Source: UBA8524 sp964215915
Lineage (GTDB): Bacteria > Bacteroidota > Bacteroidia > UBA8524
Assembly: GCA_964215915.1 (NCBI GenBank)
Contig: CAXPEB010000062.1
Span: 33,084 to 97,083, forward strand
Length of the DNA: 64,000 bases
Direction: 5' to 3'
Made by a program: the position numbers and the translations under genes. The notes beneath the pieces are model-generated. The model searched no databases, had not been told where the DNA came from, and saw nothing but the letters and a program-made list of their open reading frames with translations. The stretch's first letter is position 1, and every line of letters starts with the position of its first letter. Positions 27,039 through 35,436 of this stretch are shown in pieces.

Positions 27039-30000
27039 TTGCATTTTCCGGTAAAACGACTATTTTTACTCTTTAATAAAACCAAACGCGTTATTACTGG
27101 CTTGAAAAAGGGGATATATACCTGTCTTGTATGTTTGCTCACTCTGAGCATACAAGCCCAGAACCGGGCAAACCACTGGTATTTCGGTAAGGGGGTAGGT
27201 ATGTCTTTTGATAATGAAATGGTTACCCCTCTCAGCGGCAGCAATATGGAAGCTGTTGAGGCATCTGCCAGTATCTCCGATCTCGAAGGCCAGCTTCTTT
27301 TCTATACCAACGGAATCCAGATTTATAACCGAAACAATTCGGTAATGGATTACGGAGACAACATCAAGGGTAGTAAGAACGCCACACAGGGGGCACTTAT
27401 TATCCCCAAACCGGGTAGTTCTTCTATTTATTACCTGTTTACCATTGCGGATTCATTCAATAACGCAAATAACCTGTATGTAACCGAAGTCGACATGTCA
27501 CTTAACAACGGCTTGGGAGGTATAGGGGCGTTTAAAAACCATCTGGTACGTGCGGGGGTTACCGAAAGATTGGCTGCTACATTGAAGAATGGCAGTTCAT
27601 CCGTTTGGATGATGTGCCAGGACGCAAATGAAACCCAGTTCCATGCTTATCTGATTGATGAAAATGGGGTTGCCATGAATGCCGTAAGCAGCAGCGTAGG
27701 GCAAAGTGTCAGCAGCAGTTGGGGCGTGTATGTGGGGCAGATGAAGTTTTCCCCCAATGGTAAATACCTGGGCTGGGCCTGCAAAGGCGATCGGTTCGTG
27801 GAAATACTCGAATTCAATGCTACTACCGGTTACCTGAATAGCGTTTCCCGTAAAATACAATACTCTTCCAGTGATTACCCTTACGGGCTGGAATTCTCTC
27901 CGGATGGACAACGCCTCTATGTATCCATCATCAACAAAGGAATTTACCAGTATGATATGGGGATGTATATGAGCGAGAGCCTCTTTCTTACATCATCCAT
28001 TAAAATTACTACAGTACCTTGTTTGGGTCTGCAAACAGGTCCGAACGGAAAAATATATGCAGCTGCCAATTTCCATACACGGCTTCATTCCATTGAAGCG
28101 CCGAATAACGGAGGCAATGGCTGTTCTTTCCTTACCAATGCGGTAGTGCTTTCGGATGTGAGCAGGGAAGGGCTTCCTGCATTTATTTCCAATTATTTTA
28201 TTGAAAACCCGATCCAATACGGAGTATCCTGTTCCGGGGAAAGTACCATGCTCCATTTCCGCCAGGACCAGGCAGATTCTATTGTCTGGGATTTGGAGTC
28301 AGGAAAAACCGGAACCGGCTATTCAACCAGCAATACCTTTACTAGTCCCGGTGCCCATACGGTCAAAGCCAGAATTTATTGGGGAGACAAAGTGGATTCG
28401 TTCAGCCGTGAAATAGAGGTGAAACCGAAACCTGTATTTGATTTCGGGGCGGACAAGACCATCTGTTACGGTGAAAAGTATTTACTCAACCCTGCCATTA
28501 GCCAGGCCAGCTACCGTTGGCAGGATGGTGCCAGTACGCCGGTTTATGAAGCGAAAGAATCAGGCCTGTACTGGGTAGAGGTATCCCGGTTTGGGTGCAA
28601 GTCACAAGATTCGATCACCATTACAGTTGACCACCCTAAAGTAGTTGTCTTTTCTAACCAGACAGGTAACTGTGAGAACGATAACAAAGTGGCCCTGAGA
28701 TTTACCCAGGGTGACGCTGTGAAAGACCTTACCTGGGATCTCGGTGACCAAACAACGTCCCATGCCAATAACCCGGAACACCGTTATACTTCTGCCGGGC
28801 TTTATCAAGTAAAGCTGGAAACCGTAAACAAAAACGGTTGTAAGGCGACCGATAAGCTGGAAATTGAGATTAATCCCGTTGCCTTTGCCGGAATAGGAGT
28901 TAATGAGGCAGAACAATGCCTTAACGGAAATCTGTTCGAATTTACCTACCCGGGCGTTTCTTCTTTCCCTTTCCTGTCCGATTACACCTTTACCCTTACG
29001 GACGGAAATAGTTCGAAAAGTAATTTTACTCACAGTTTTACTCAGGCAGGCGAGCCTGTTGTCAAACTGTATACGGTAACCGACAAAGGCTGTCGGGATA
29101 CCACTGAACTGTTCCTGAAAGTATTCCCGAATCCTCAACCGGTTATGGTTGTTGATTCCGCGATGGCTTGTGAGACAGGTAACCTGATTAAAGCACGTTC
29201 GCTCTCTTCTTCTCCCAATGGGGATCTGGTTTCTCAAACCATTGAAAGCAACGGGCAATTATTTACAGGTGCACAGGCCGATATTTCGTATAACAAACAA
29301 GGAAAGTACCTTATTACCCTTGAGGTTGTCGATGAATATGGCTGTGAGTTGAGCCTAACGGAGGAGGTTCAGATCCATGAAAATCCTACCGCATCCTTCA
29401 ATCTCGTAATGAATGGTAACTGCGCAGGAAATGACCCCATTGTTACCCAGAATCAGTCTACCGGTCCGAAAGACGAGAAGCTGACCTATTCCTGGGACTT
29501 CGGTAACGGCAGTGGAAGCGATCAGTTTGAACCGACTTTCTCCTATGAAACAGCAAGTGCCTTTATGGTCAGCCTGAAAGTGGAAACGGAGAAAGGATGC
29601 TCGGCAGAAGCGAAGCAGAAGGTGATCAGCTATGAATCCCCGGTTGCAGATTTTGGAATCGAAAACCTGGAACCCTGCCTGAACGAAAATCGGGTTAACC
29701 TAATCAATGCCTCGGGTATCACCGGAAACGACCTGCTGTTTTTCGAGTGGCGTGTGGATGGTCAGCTTATCCGGAGCAGAGATATTCACGGACACCATTT
29801 CTCCGATACCGGTGAGAAACAAATTCAACTTAAGGTTATCAGTGAGAAAGGATGTATCAGTACCAAATCAGAAAGTATCCGGATCCTTCCTAGTCCTCAG
29901 GTACAATTTGCAGTGAACGATCCATCCCAGTGCCTGGCCGGAAATTCATTCGAAGCAGTGGCTAACCTGGAAAATAATCCTAATCCCATAAGTGATCTGA

Positions 30001-30923
30001 TCTGGGATACCGATAATGGTGAAGTACATTCCGGATTACGTACCCGGTTTAACTACCAGGAAGCCGGTGTTTACCTGTTGCAGCTTACTGCCACAAATGA
30101 GGCAGGTTGCTCTTCCATGGCAAGTGGAACGCTTCGGGTATACCCTCAGCCCCAGGCAGAGTTTGAGACAGGCACCGTATGCCAGAATCAGAATATCCAA
30201 CTTGTTGACAAAAGCAGTATCAGCGAAGGTAAGATCACGGGTTGGTTCTGGGACTTCGGTGATGAGACAGGCTCTTCTCAGAAGAATCCCTACCATATCT
30301 TCAGCGAACCGGGAATAATTCCGGTGTATCTGGAAGTAACCAGTGACAAAGGGTGTAAGGACTATCATTTCTCCAAGATTACCGTACATGAGTCTCTTCC
30401 TGCCGAATTCTCCTTCAGGAAATACAAATACGATACGGATAAAGGGGAGACGGTGTATGAATTCTCCAGTATGCCGGTTCCTTCCGGATATGTAGTAAGC
30501 TGGTATCTCAACGGGATTCCGCAGGGTACAGGAAGATCCATTCAGCTTGGATTCGGAGATACGGGAACCTATGATGTTACCATGACCGTATCTAACGGTA
30601 GCGGATGTCCTTCCTCAGCTTTAAAGCAGGTGTTTGTAGCTCCTCCGTTCGAACTTTATCTGCCCAATGCTTTTTCGCCGGATGGCGACGGGCTGAACGA
30701 TACCTTCCTGCCAGTAGGTAATAACTACATTTTGGAATACGACATGATCGTTGTGAACCGCTGGGGAAGCGTGATCTTCCAGTCTCACGACATCGCAAAT
30801 GGCTGGGACGGCACCTTCGGTGGGAATGCCGCAGAACCTGGAACCTATGTTTATTATATCCAGGTGAAAGATGTGGAAGGTGAATTCCATTCCTACAAAG
30901 GCAGCGTAATTCTACTACAATAA
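27039..30923 (+). CDS. T9SS type B cargo: large multi-PKD surface protein
   Basis: A surface or secreted protein of up to 1294 residues. The N-terminal part (about 45-390, ANHWYFGKGVGMSF and PNGKYLGWACKGDR) looks like a beta-propeller. About eight PKD or Ig-like domains follow (400-1190) with repeated Cys pairs and signatures such as LTWDLGDQTTSH and ITGWFWDFGDE. The C-terminal domain (about 1205-1294: LPNAFSPDGDGLNDTF, VVNRWGSVIFQS, NGWDGTFGG) is a textbook type B T9SS signal. No ATG exists in frame upstream of the signal peptide (GIYTCLVCLLTLSIQAQ). TTG 27039 gives the longest frame and TTG 27102 a shorter one, so the start is uncertain. Confidence 0.85.
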   Translation: MHFPVKRLFLLFNKTKRVITGLKKGIYTCLVCLLTLSIQAQNRANHWYFGKGVGMSFDNEMVTPLSGSNMEAVEASASISDLEGQLLFYTNGIQIYNRNNSVMDYGDNIKGSKNATQGALIIPKPGSSSIYYLFTIADSFNNANNLYVTEVDMSLNNGLGGIGAFKNHLVRAGVTERLAATLKNGSSSVWMMCQDANETQFHAYLIDENGVAMNAVSSSVGQSVSSSWGVYVGQMKFSPNGKYLGWACKGDRFVEILEFNATTGYLNSVSRKIQYSSSDYPYGLEFSPDGQRLYVSIINKGIYQYDMGMYMSESLFLTSSIKITTVPCLGLQTGPNGKIYAAANFHTRLHSIEAPNNGGNGCSFLTNAVVLSDVSREGLPAFISNYFIENPIQYGVSCSGESTMLHFRQDQADSIVWDLESGKTGTGYSTSNTFTSPGAHTVKARIYWGDKVDSFSREIEVKPKPVFDFGADKTICYGEKYLLNPAISQASYRWQDGASTPVYEAKESGLYWVEVSRFGCKSQDSITITVDHPKVVVFSNQTGNCENDNKVALRFTQGDAVKDLTWDLGDQTTSHANNPEHRYTSAGLYQVKLETVNKNGCKATDKLEIEINPVAFAGIGVNEAEQCLNGNLFEFTYPGVSSFPFLSDYTFTLTDGNSSKSNFTHSFTQAGEPVVKLYTVTDKGCRDTTELFLKVFPNPQPVMVVDSAMACETGNLIKARSLSSSPNGDLVSQTIESNGQLFTGAQADISYNKQGKYLITLEVVDEYGCELSLTEEVQIHENPTASFNLVMNGNCAGNDPIVTQNQSTGPKDEKLTYSWDFGNGSGSDQFEPTFSYETASAFMVSLKVETEKGCSAEAKQKVISYESPVADFGIENLEPCLNENRVNLINASGITGNDLLFFEWRVDGQLIRSRDIHGHHFSDTGEKQIQLKVISEKGCISTKSESIRILPSPQVQFAVNDPSQCLAGNSFEAVANLENNPNPISDLIWDTDNGEVHSGLRTRFNYQEAGVYLLQLTATNEAGCSSMASGTLRVYPQPQAEFETGTVCQNQNIQLVDKSSISEGKITGWFWDFGDETGSSQKNPYHIFSEPGIIPVYLEVTSDKGCKDYHFSKITVHESLPAEFSFRKYKYDTDKGETVYEFSSMPVPSGYVVSWYLNGIPQGTGRSIQLGFGDTGTYDVTMTVSNGSGCPSSALKQVFVAPPFELYLPNAFSPDGDGLNDTFLPVGNNYILEYDMIVVNRWGSVIFQSHDIANGWDGTFGGNAAEPGTYVYYIQVKDVEGEFHSYKGSVILLQ

Positions 30924-30952
30924 AAAAACCGGCCATTTCAGACCGGTTTCCT
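30921..30952. terminator. Bidirectional terminator between the PKD gene and rng
   Basis: The stem AAACCGG/CCGGTTT (30926-30932 with 30943-30949) has an A run on its left, which gives a T run on the minus strand for rng. TTTCCTT on its right serves the plus-strand gene. Confidence 0.75.
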
Positions 30953-30977
30953 TAATTCACAATTCAGTTAAAGTTTA

Positions 30978-32528
30978 TCAAAGGATGATCTCTTCCCCTA
31001 CAGCGTTGAGGAAGTAGTATTCACCGTAGTGGTAGGACTGGTCTTCCAGAACCTGTATCCAGGCTTTGTATTTCCACATCCATTTCCAGTGTTTGGGAAT
31101 TAATCCGGATTTGAAATAAGCGGCCAGATAGGGGTGAGTCACAATACTGATCTTTTTCAAGTTCAGGGTTTTGACCAGGTAATCCAGCTTTTGTTCGATC
31201 TCATCGGCAATCAGGATACTGGAACCGATTTCGCCCGTGCCCTTGCAGGTTGGACACTGTTCGGACACCACAACATTCATTTCCGGCCGCACACGCTGAC
31301 GGGTAATCTGGATGAGTCCGAACTTGGACATGGGGAGAATGGTATGCTTGGCCCTGTCGTTCCGCATGGATTCGCGAAGGTGCTCATACACCTTACGCTT
31401 GTTTCCGGCATTACGCTGATCGATAAAGTCAATCACAATAATGCCCCCCATATCGCGTAAACGGAGTTGGCGTGCGATCTCTTCTGCTGCCTCCAGGTTA
31501 ACCGATAGGGCATTGGATTCCTGGTCGGCTTCATTGGTGGCCTTACTGCCCGAGTTCACGTCGATTACGTGCAGGGCTTCCGTATGTTCGATTACAAGGT
31601 AGGAACCGCCATGAAGGGATACATTCTTACCGAATAGGGACTTTATCTGTTTATTGACCCCGAAATGATCGAATATGGATAGTTTTCCCTGGTAGTGCCG
31701 GACGATTTTCTCCAGTTCCGGAGAGATCTGTCTGACATAGTTACGCAGGTCTTCGTATAAATGCGGATCATTAACGCTGATCTGCGAGAAATTTTCGTTG
31801 AGCAGATCGCGGATCATGGTAGAAGAGCGATCGATCTCACTTAGAATACGCACAGGAGGTTTGGCACCTTTCAGGTTTTTATAAATGGTGATCCATTTCT
31901 CCTGCAGGTTCATCAAGTCTTTATGAAGTTCTGCAACAGGTTTGCCTTCGGCTACCGTACGCACGATAAGCCCGAAATTGGCGGGCTTTATGCTGAGAGC
32001 CAGGTTTCTCAACCTGTTTCGTTCTTCAAACGACTTGATCTTTTTGGATATCGATATCTGACTGGCAAAAGGAACAAGTACCATGTACCGTCCTGCCAGC
32101 GACAATTCGGAGCTTATCCGGGGACCTTTACTGGATATGGGTTCTTTCTGGATCTGAACCAGAATCTGTTGATTCTTGGAAAGGACTTCATCTATCTTTC
32201 CCGTCTTGATGATCTCAGGTTCCGTCTTAAAGTCCTGCAGACTCTCGGTTTTTATGCCGCCCTGCAGGGTAAATTTCGTGAATTTGTTCAGTGAGCGGAT
32301 CTGCGGACCCAAGTCGTGGTAATGCAGGAAGGCATCCTTTTCGTATCCTACATTGACGAAGGCAGCATTCAGGCCAGGCATGATTTTCCTTACCTGGCCT
32401 AAATAAATGTCTCCAACGGAAAAATTGTTCTGGTGCTTTTCCTGATGAAGCTCTACAAGTTTTTTATTGCGAACAAGCGCTATCCAGACCCCAGACGAAT
32501 CCGACTGGATGATCAGTTCATTCGTCAC
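30978..32528 (-). CDS. rng: Ribonuclease G/E family endoribonuclease
   Basis: A single-strand-specific endonuclease for rRNA maturation and mRNA decay. It has 516 residues from a GTG start; the length is that of RNase G without the long RNase E tail. The S1 RNA-binding domain (about 38-125) begins with VGDIYLGQVRKIMPGLNAAFVNVG. The catalytic metal ligands are visible as VIDVNSG (Asp323) and VIDFIDQ (Asp367), and the zinc-link motif CPTCKGTG (about 430) is intact. It is the last gene of the HU-TPR-small basic protein run; 32 bases separate it from the small gene. Confidence 0.93.
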   Translation of the reverse strand: MTNELIIQSDSSGVWIALVRNKKLVELHQEKHQNNFSVGDIYLGQVRKIMPGLNAAFVNVGYEKDAFLHYHDLGPQIRSLNKFTKFTLQGGIKTESLQDFKTEPEIIKTGKIDEVLSKNQQILVQIQKEPISSKGPRISSELSLAGRYMVLVPFASQISISKKIKSFEERNRLRNLALSIKPANFGLIVRTVAEGKPVAELHKDLMNLQEKWITIYKNLKGAKPPVRILSEIDRSSTMIRDLLNENFSQISVNDPHLYEDLRNYVRQISPELEKIVRHYQGKLSIFDHFGVNKQIKSLFGKNVSLHGGSYLVIEHTEALHVIDVNSGSKATNEADQESNALSVNLEAAEEIARQLRLRDMGGIIVIDFIDQRNAGNKRKVYEHLRESMRNDRAKHTILPMSKFGLIQITRQRVRPEMNVVVSEQCPTCKGTGEIGSSILIADEIEQKLDYLVKTLNLKKISIVTHPYLAAYFKSGLIPKHWKWMWKYKAWIQVLEDQSYHYGEYYFLNAVGEEIIL

Positions 32529-32560
32529 AAGTGTCTAATTAGATGGAAACCGGAACAGAC

Positions 32561-32650
32561 TTATTTTTTCTTGTGTCTGTTTTTTCTCAACCGCTTTTTT
32601 CTTTTGTGGGTTGCGATCTTATGTCTTTTTCTTTTCTTTCCGCTTGGCAT
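32561..32650 (-). CDS. 29-residue basic protein, COX24/AURKAIP1 (mS38)-like ribosomal peptide
   Basis: A tiny gene in the gap between the TPR gene and rng. The ATG at 32650 opens 29 codons: it starts MPSGKKRKRHKIATHKRK and ends with a Lys/Arg-rich tail and TAA. Two thirds of the residues are Lys, Arg or His. The pattern KKRKRHKIATHKRKKR closely matches the short AURKAIP1/COX24-domain proteins annotated in many Bacteroidota, relatives of mitochondrial ribosomal protein mS38, so a ribosome-bound role is likely. The start lies seven bases after the TPR stop; no Shine-Dalgarno is evident. It is too short for usual gene finders. The call rests on remembered family sequence and on context beside rng. 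Confidence 0.85.
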   Translation of the reverse strand: MPSGKKRKRHKIATHKRKKRLRKNRHKKK

Positions 32651-32657
32651 ACTATCT

Positions 32658-33482
32658 TTACTTTAATTGTTTAATAATCGCTTCTAATTCTTTCCGGATC
32701 TGAGGATTTTCCGTCAGGTCCAGACTCCTGCCGTAATATTCAAGGGCTTTTTCCTTGTTACCCGAAAGTTCACAGGCTCTTCCCGCCTGGAAACAATACT
32801 CGGCATTTGAGGGCTGCAAAGATATTAATTTTTCAAATCTTAACAATGCCTTATCATACTGACCAGACTCTATACCGAGCATTCCCAGGGTATAGTTGGC
32901 CAGCAGATTATCGGGGTCTTCCCTCACTACGGAAAGGAGAAGAGGAACTCCCATCATCATACTTTCCCGCTTGTCTGCAAGGGCAAGCCCTTTGTACAGG
33001 GTCGCCGTCATGTTTTGGGGGTCAGAATCCAATACGGCATCGAAACTCCGCATGGCTTCGGTCATGATAAAATCGCGACGAAGCGTATCCTGCATTTGAA
33101 CTCCGTAGGTATAGAGATATTGACCGGACAATGCCCAGTCGGATTGTAATTCCGTGTTTTCTGCAAGTTTAAGCTGAAAGTAGGATGCCAGGCTCAGGTA
33201 ATTGTTTTGCCGGCTGAATTCTACGGATTTGCGCAAAGAGGCGCTATCCGGGAAAGGAATAACCAGCTCTCCGTTTTCTTCTTTGAGAATAGAGGCTGGG
33301 ATATTTAATGTTTTAAGTTCATTGGACAGCACCTTATTCCAGGTCATGCTGCCACTGAATTCCGGTGTTTCGGGAGTCTGAACCATGGCTCCTTTTCGGT
33401 TCAGATTCTTCCAGGAGAGGGCAAAAACCAAAAAAAGGCAGGCCGCTCCAAGGAGCAGCGCTGCCTGTTTTTTAAAGCTCAT
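32658..33482 (-). CDS. Membrane-anchored TPR protein
   Basis: A 274-residue protein with one N-terminal transmembrane helix (ALLLGAACLFLVFALSW, about 8-24) and a C-terminal TPR array (about 100-270; PDNLLANYTLGMLGIESGQYDKA and SNAEYCFQAGRACELSGNKEKA). It presumably sits in the inner membrane with the repeats in the periplasm and recruits other proteins. Its ATG shares one base with the HU stop (TAATG), so translation is coupled to the HU gene. Bacteroidota often keep a TPR gene at this HU/rng locus (from memory). No specific function can be read. Confidence 0.8.
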   Translation of the reverse strand: MSFKKQAALLLGAACLFLVFALSWKNLNRKGAMVQTPETPEFSGSMTWNKVLSNELKTLNIPASILKEENGELVIPFPDSASLRKSVEFSRQNNYLSLASYFQLKLAENTELQSDWALSGQYLYTYGVQMQDTLRRDFIMTEAMRSFDAVLDSDPQNMTATLYKGLALADKRESMMMGVPLLLSVVREDPDNLLANYTLGMLGIESGQYDKALLRFEKLISLQPSNAEYCFQAGRACELSGNKEKALEYYGRSLDLTENPQIRKELEAIIKQLK

Positions 33483-33784
33483 TAAGGTAGGTTTTTCTTG
33501 ATGGCTTCTGATTTCTTCACTTTGTCGGCAAAAGTCTTAGCCGGTTTGAATTTCGGAATATAGTGCGCCGGAATTTCCATGGCGGTGTTTTTCGAAATGT
33601 TCCGCGCGATTTTTTTCGCACGTTTTTTCAGAATGAAACTGCCAAATCCCCGGAAGTACACGTTGTTTCCTTCTACCATGGAGTTTTTCATCACCTTGAA
33701 AAAGGTTTCTACCGTCTGTTGTACTTCCGCTTTACCGATTCCGGTGCGGTTTACGATTTCGTTGATTACCTCGGCTTTTGTCAT
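33482..33784 (-). CDS. HU-family DNA-binding protein
   Basis: A 100-residue histone-like DNA-bending protein. The family fold is clear: MTKAEVINEIVNRTGIGKAEV helices, the dimerisation strand NVYFRGFGSFILKKR (with the conserved GFGSF), and a DNA-binding arm around KIARNISKNTAMEIPAHYIPKF, where the usual Pro is in IPAHYIP. It is slightly longer than E. coli HU because of a lysine-rich tail (KVKKSEAIKKNLP). It is the first gene of the run to rng; a TAAATTTG box lies 60 bases upstream. Confidence 0.93.
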   Translation of the reverse strand: MTKAEVINEIVNRTGIGKAEVQQTVETFFKVMKNSMVEGNNVYFRGFGSFILKKRAKKIARNISKNTAMEIPAHYIPKFKPAKTFADKVKKSEAIKKNLP

Positions 33785-33843
33785 TTTATTGTAACTAATT
33801 GAATTTCCGTTATTTATATAAGGAATTGATTTTTAAAGGGCTA

Positions 33844-33851
33844 CAAATTTA
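33844..33851 (-). promoter_or_regulatory. Candidate -7 box (TAAATTTG) of the HU-rng unit
   Basis: An exact TAnnTTTG match on the minus strand that leaves a 59-base leader before the HU ATG. The -33 region reads TTTA rather than TTTG. Confidence 0.4.
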
Positions 33852-33919
33852 GCCTTTCTTATTGGAATAAACACATGGGCACTTACTTTGTTGGCGTAAC
33901 TGTTTATTTTTCATCGCTT

Positions 33920-34957
33920 ATGAATGTCTTTGCCGAAAGACTGCTGAACTGGTACAAAGACAATGCCCGTGATTTACCCTGGAGAGCCACTTCCGATCCG
34001 TATCGGATATGGCTTTCGGAGATCATCCTCCAACAAACCAGAGTCGAACAGGGCATGCCTTATTACCTGCGCTTTACAGAACAGTACCCGGATGTACATA
34101 GCCTGGCTTCAGCCGAAGAACAAGAGGTGTTGAAACTGTGGCAGGGACTAGGGTACTATAGCAGGGCGCGAAACCTGCATGCCGCAGCCCGACAGGTCTG
34201 TGAGGAGTTCGAAGGAAGGTTTCCGGTAGAATATGAAAAACTACTGAAACTGAAAGGGGTGGGAGCTTATACGGCCGCTGCGATCGCGTCCATATGCCAC
34301 AATGAATCCGTGCCGGTGGTAGACGGAAACGTCTACCGTTTCATATCCAGGTACCTGGCTCTGGAAACCCCAATCGCCACGCCCTCGGCACACCGCGAAT
34401 TCAGCACTTTGTTAAAAGAGTGGATGCCGGATTTGGCCGGAATGTTCAACCAGGCTTTGATGGAATTCGGTGCCCTGCATTGTACGCCCCGTAACCCGGA
34501 TTGCAGCCGCTGCCCGTTCCAGGTTTCTTGTTTGGCCTATGCCCAAAACAGGGTGGAGGATTTCCCGGTAAAAGCCGGTAAAACCAAGGTTCAGGAGCGA
34601 TGGATTTGCTTCCTGGATTTCAGATATGGAAATTATCGATACCTGCAGCGGCAAGACGATAGCGGAATTTGGAAAAAGCTCTGGCTTTTCCCATATCTTG
34701 AATTTAACGAACCGTTTGGCAAAGATCAAATCGCCGGGTTGTTGAAAACCCGTTTCGGGTTGAATACTCCCGACTGGATACTTGGGGATGAGTGGAATAC
34801 GCGGCACCTGCTGAGTCACCGGAAACTGCATGTCACTTTTCAAACGATTACCCTTAAACAGCCCTTGGATAAAAATGCTATTTTTGAGTGCGATGCAGAG
34901 GAATTGGGGCAATATCCGCTCCCACGCATCATGGAAAAATACCTGGAAAAGAAATAA
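33920..34957 (+). CDS. mutY: Adenine DNA glycosylase MutY
   Basis: Removes adenine mispaired with 8-oxoguanine. The ATG at 33920 gives 345 residues with the usual N-terminus (FAERLLNWYKDNARDLPWR); an ATG at 33875 would add 15 atypical residues. Seen are the catalytic Glu segment LSEIILQQTRVEQ, the helix-hairpin-helix LKGVGAYTAAAIAS, the catalytic Asp in PVVDGNVYRF, and the 4Fe-4S cluster C-x6-C-x2-C-x5-C (CTPRNPDCSRCPFQVSC). A C-terminal NUDIX-like 8-oxoG recognition domain follows (about 225-345). It is followed four bases later by ssb, as in many Bacteroidota. Confidence 0.96.
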   Translation: MNVFAERLLNWYKDNARDLPWRATSDPYRIWLSEIILQQTRVEQGMPYYLRFTEQYPDVHSLASAEEQEVLKLWQGLGYYSRARNLHAAARQVCEEFEGRFPVEYEKLLKLKGVGAYTAAAIASICHNESVPVVDGNVYRFISRYLALETPIATPSAHREFSTLLKEWMPDLAGMFNQALMEFGALHCTPRNPDCSRCPFQVSCLAYAQNRVEDFPVKAGKTKVQERWICFLDFRYGNYRYLQRQDDSGIWKKLWLFPYLEFNEPFGKDQIAGLLKTRFGLNTPDWILGDEWNTRHLLSHRKLHVTFQTITLKQPLDKNAIFECDAEELGQYPLPRIMEKYLEKK

Positions 34958-34960
34958 ACG

Positions 34961-35404
34961 ATGTCAGTAAATAAAGTAATACTCGTAGGACATGTAGGGC
35001 GCGATCCGGAAGTACGTTATCTGGATAATAACCGGGTGGTGGCCAATTTTTCCCTGGCTACCAACGAAGTATACCGCGATCGTAACGGAAACCGCCAGGA
35101 AAGCACCGAATGGCATACGATAGAGATGTGGGACGACCTGGCCAAGATCGCCGAAAAATATGTGCAGAAGGGCAAATTGCTGTACCTGGAAGGCCGTATC
35201 CGCACAGATTCCTGGATCGATAAAGAAACCAAACAGGAAAGGAATAATAAGGTGATACGGGTCAATGTGATGAACTTCCTGGGTAGTGCGCCATCCGGCG
35301 GACCGCAGTCCAGAGATACAGCCAACCCTGGCAACCAGCGACGCAATGATCCGTCTGATTACAAGGAATCCTCGTCAAACGATGCGGATGATTTACCGTT
35401 TTAA
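34961..35404 (+). CDS. ssb: Single-stranded DNA-binding protein
   Basis: Coats single-stranded DNA in replication and repair. The 147 residues show the OB-fold (about 1-108: VNKVILVGHVGRDPEVRYL, VANFSLATNE, TEWHTIEMW, GKLLYLEGRIRTDSW). A short Gly/Ser/Asn/Asp linker follows, and the acidic tip ends DADDLPF, the partner-binding tail. It sits between mutY and gldE. Confidence 0.96.
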   Translation: MSVNKVILVGHVGRDPEVRYLDNNRVVANFSLATNEVYRDRNGNRQESTEWHTIEMWDDLAKIAEKYVQKGKLLYLEGRIRTDSWIDKETKQERNNKVIRVNVMNFLGSAPSGGPQSRDTANPGNQRRNDPSDYKESSSNDADDLPF

Positions 35405-35405
35405 A

Positions 35406-35413
35406 TACCTTTG
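35406..35413 (+). promoter_or_regulatory. Candidate -7 box (TACCTTTG) before gldE
   Basis: TACCTTTG begins one base after the ssb stop codon (TAA, 35402-35404) and ends 23 bases before the gldE TTG start. It may give gldE-gldD a promoter separate from mutY-ssb. No -33 TTG is visible. Confidence 0.4.
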
Positions 35414-35436
35414 TATAGAAACAACGCCACAAGCAT

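Noticed and set aside
32433..32666. 77-codon plus-strand hydrophobic frame
   Set aside because: It is the complement of the 3' area of the minus-strand run; the Phe/Leu richness is the mirror of the Lys/Arg codons of the 29-residue basic peptide.
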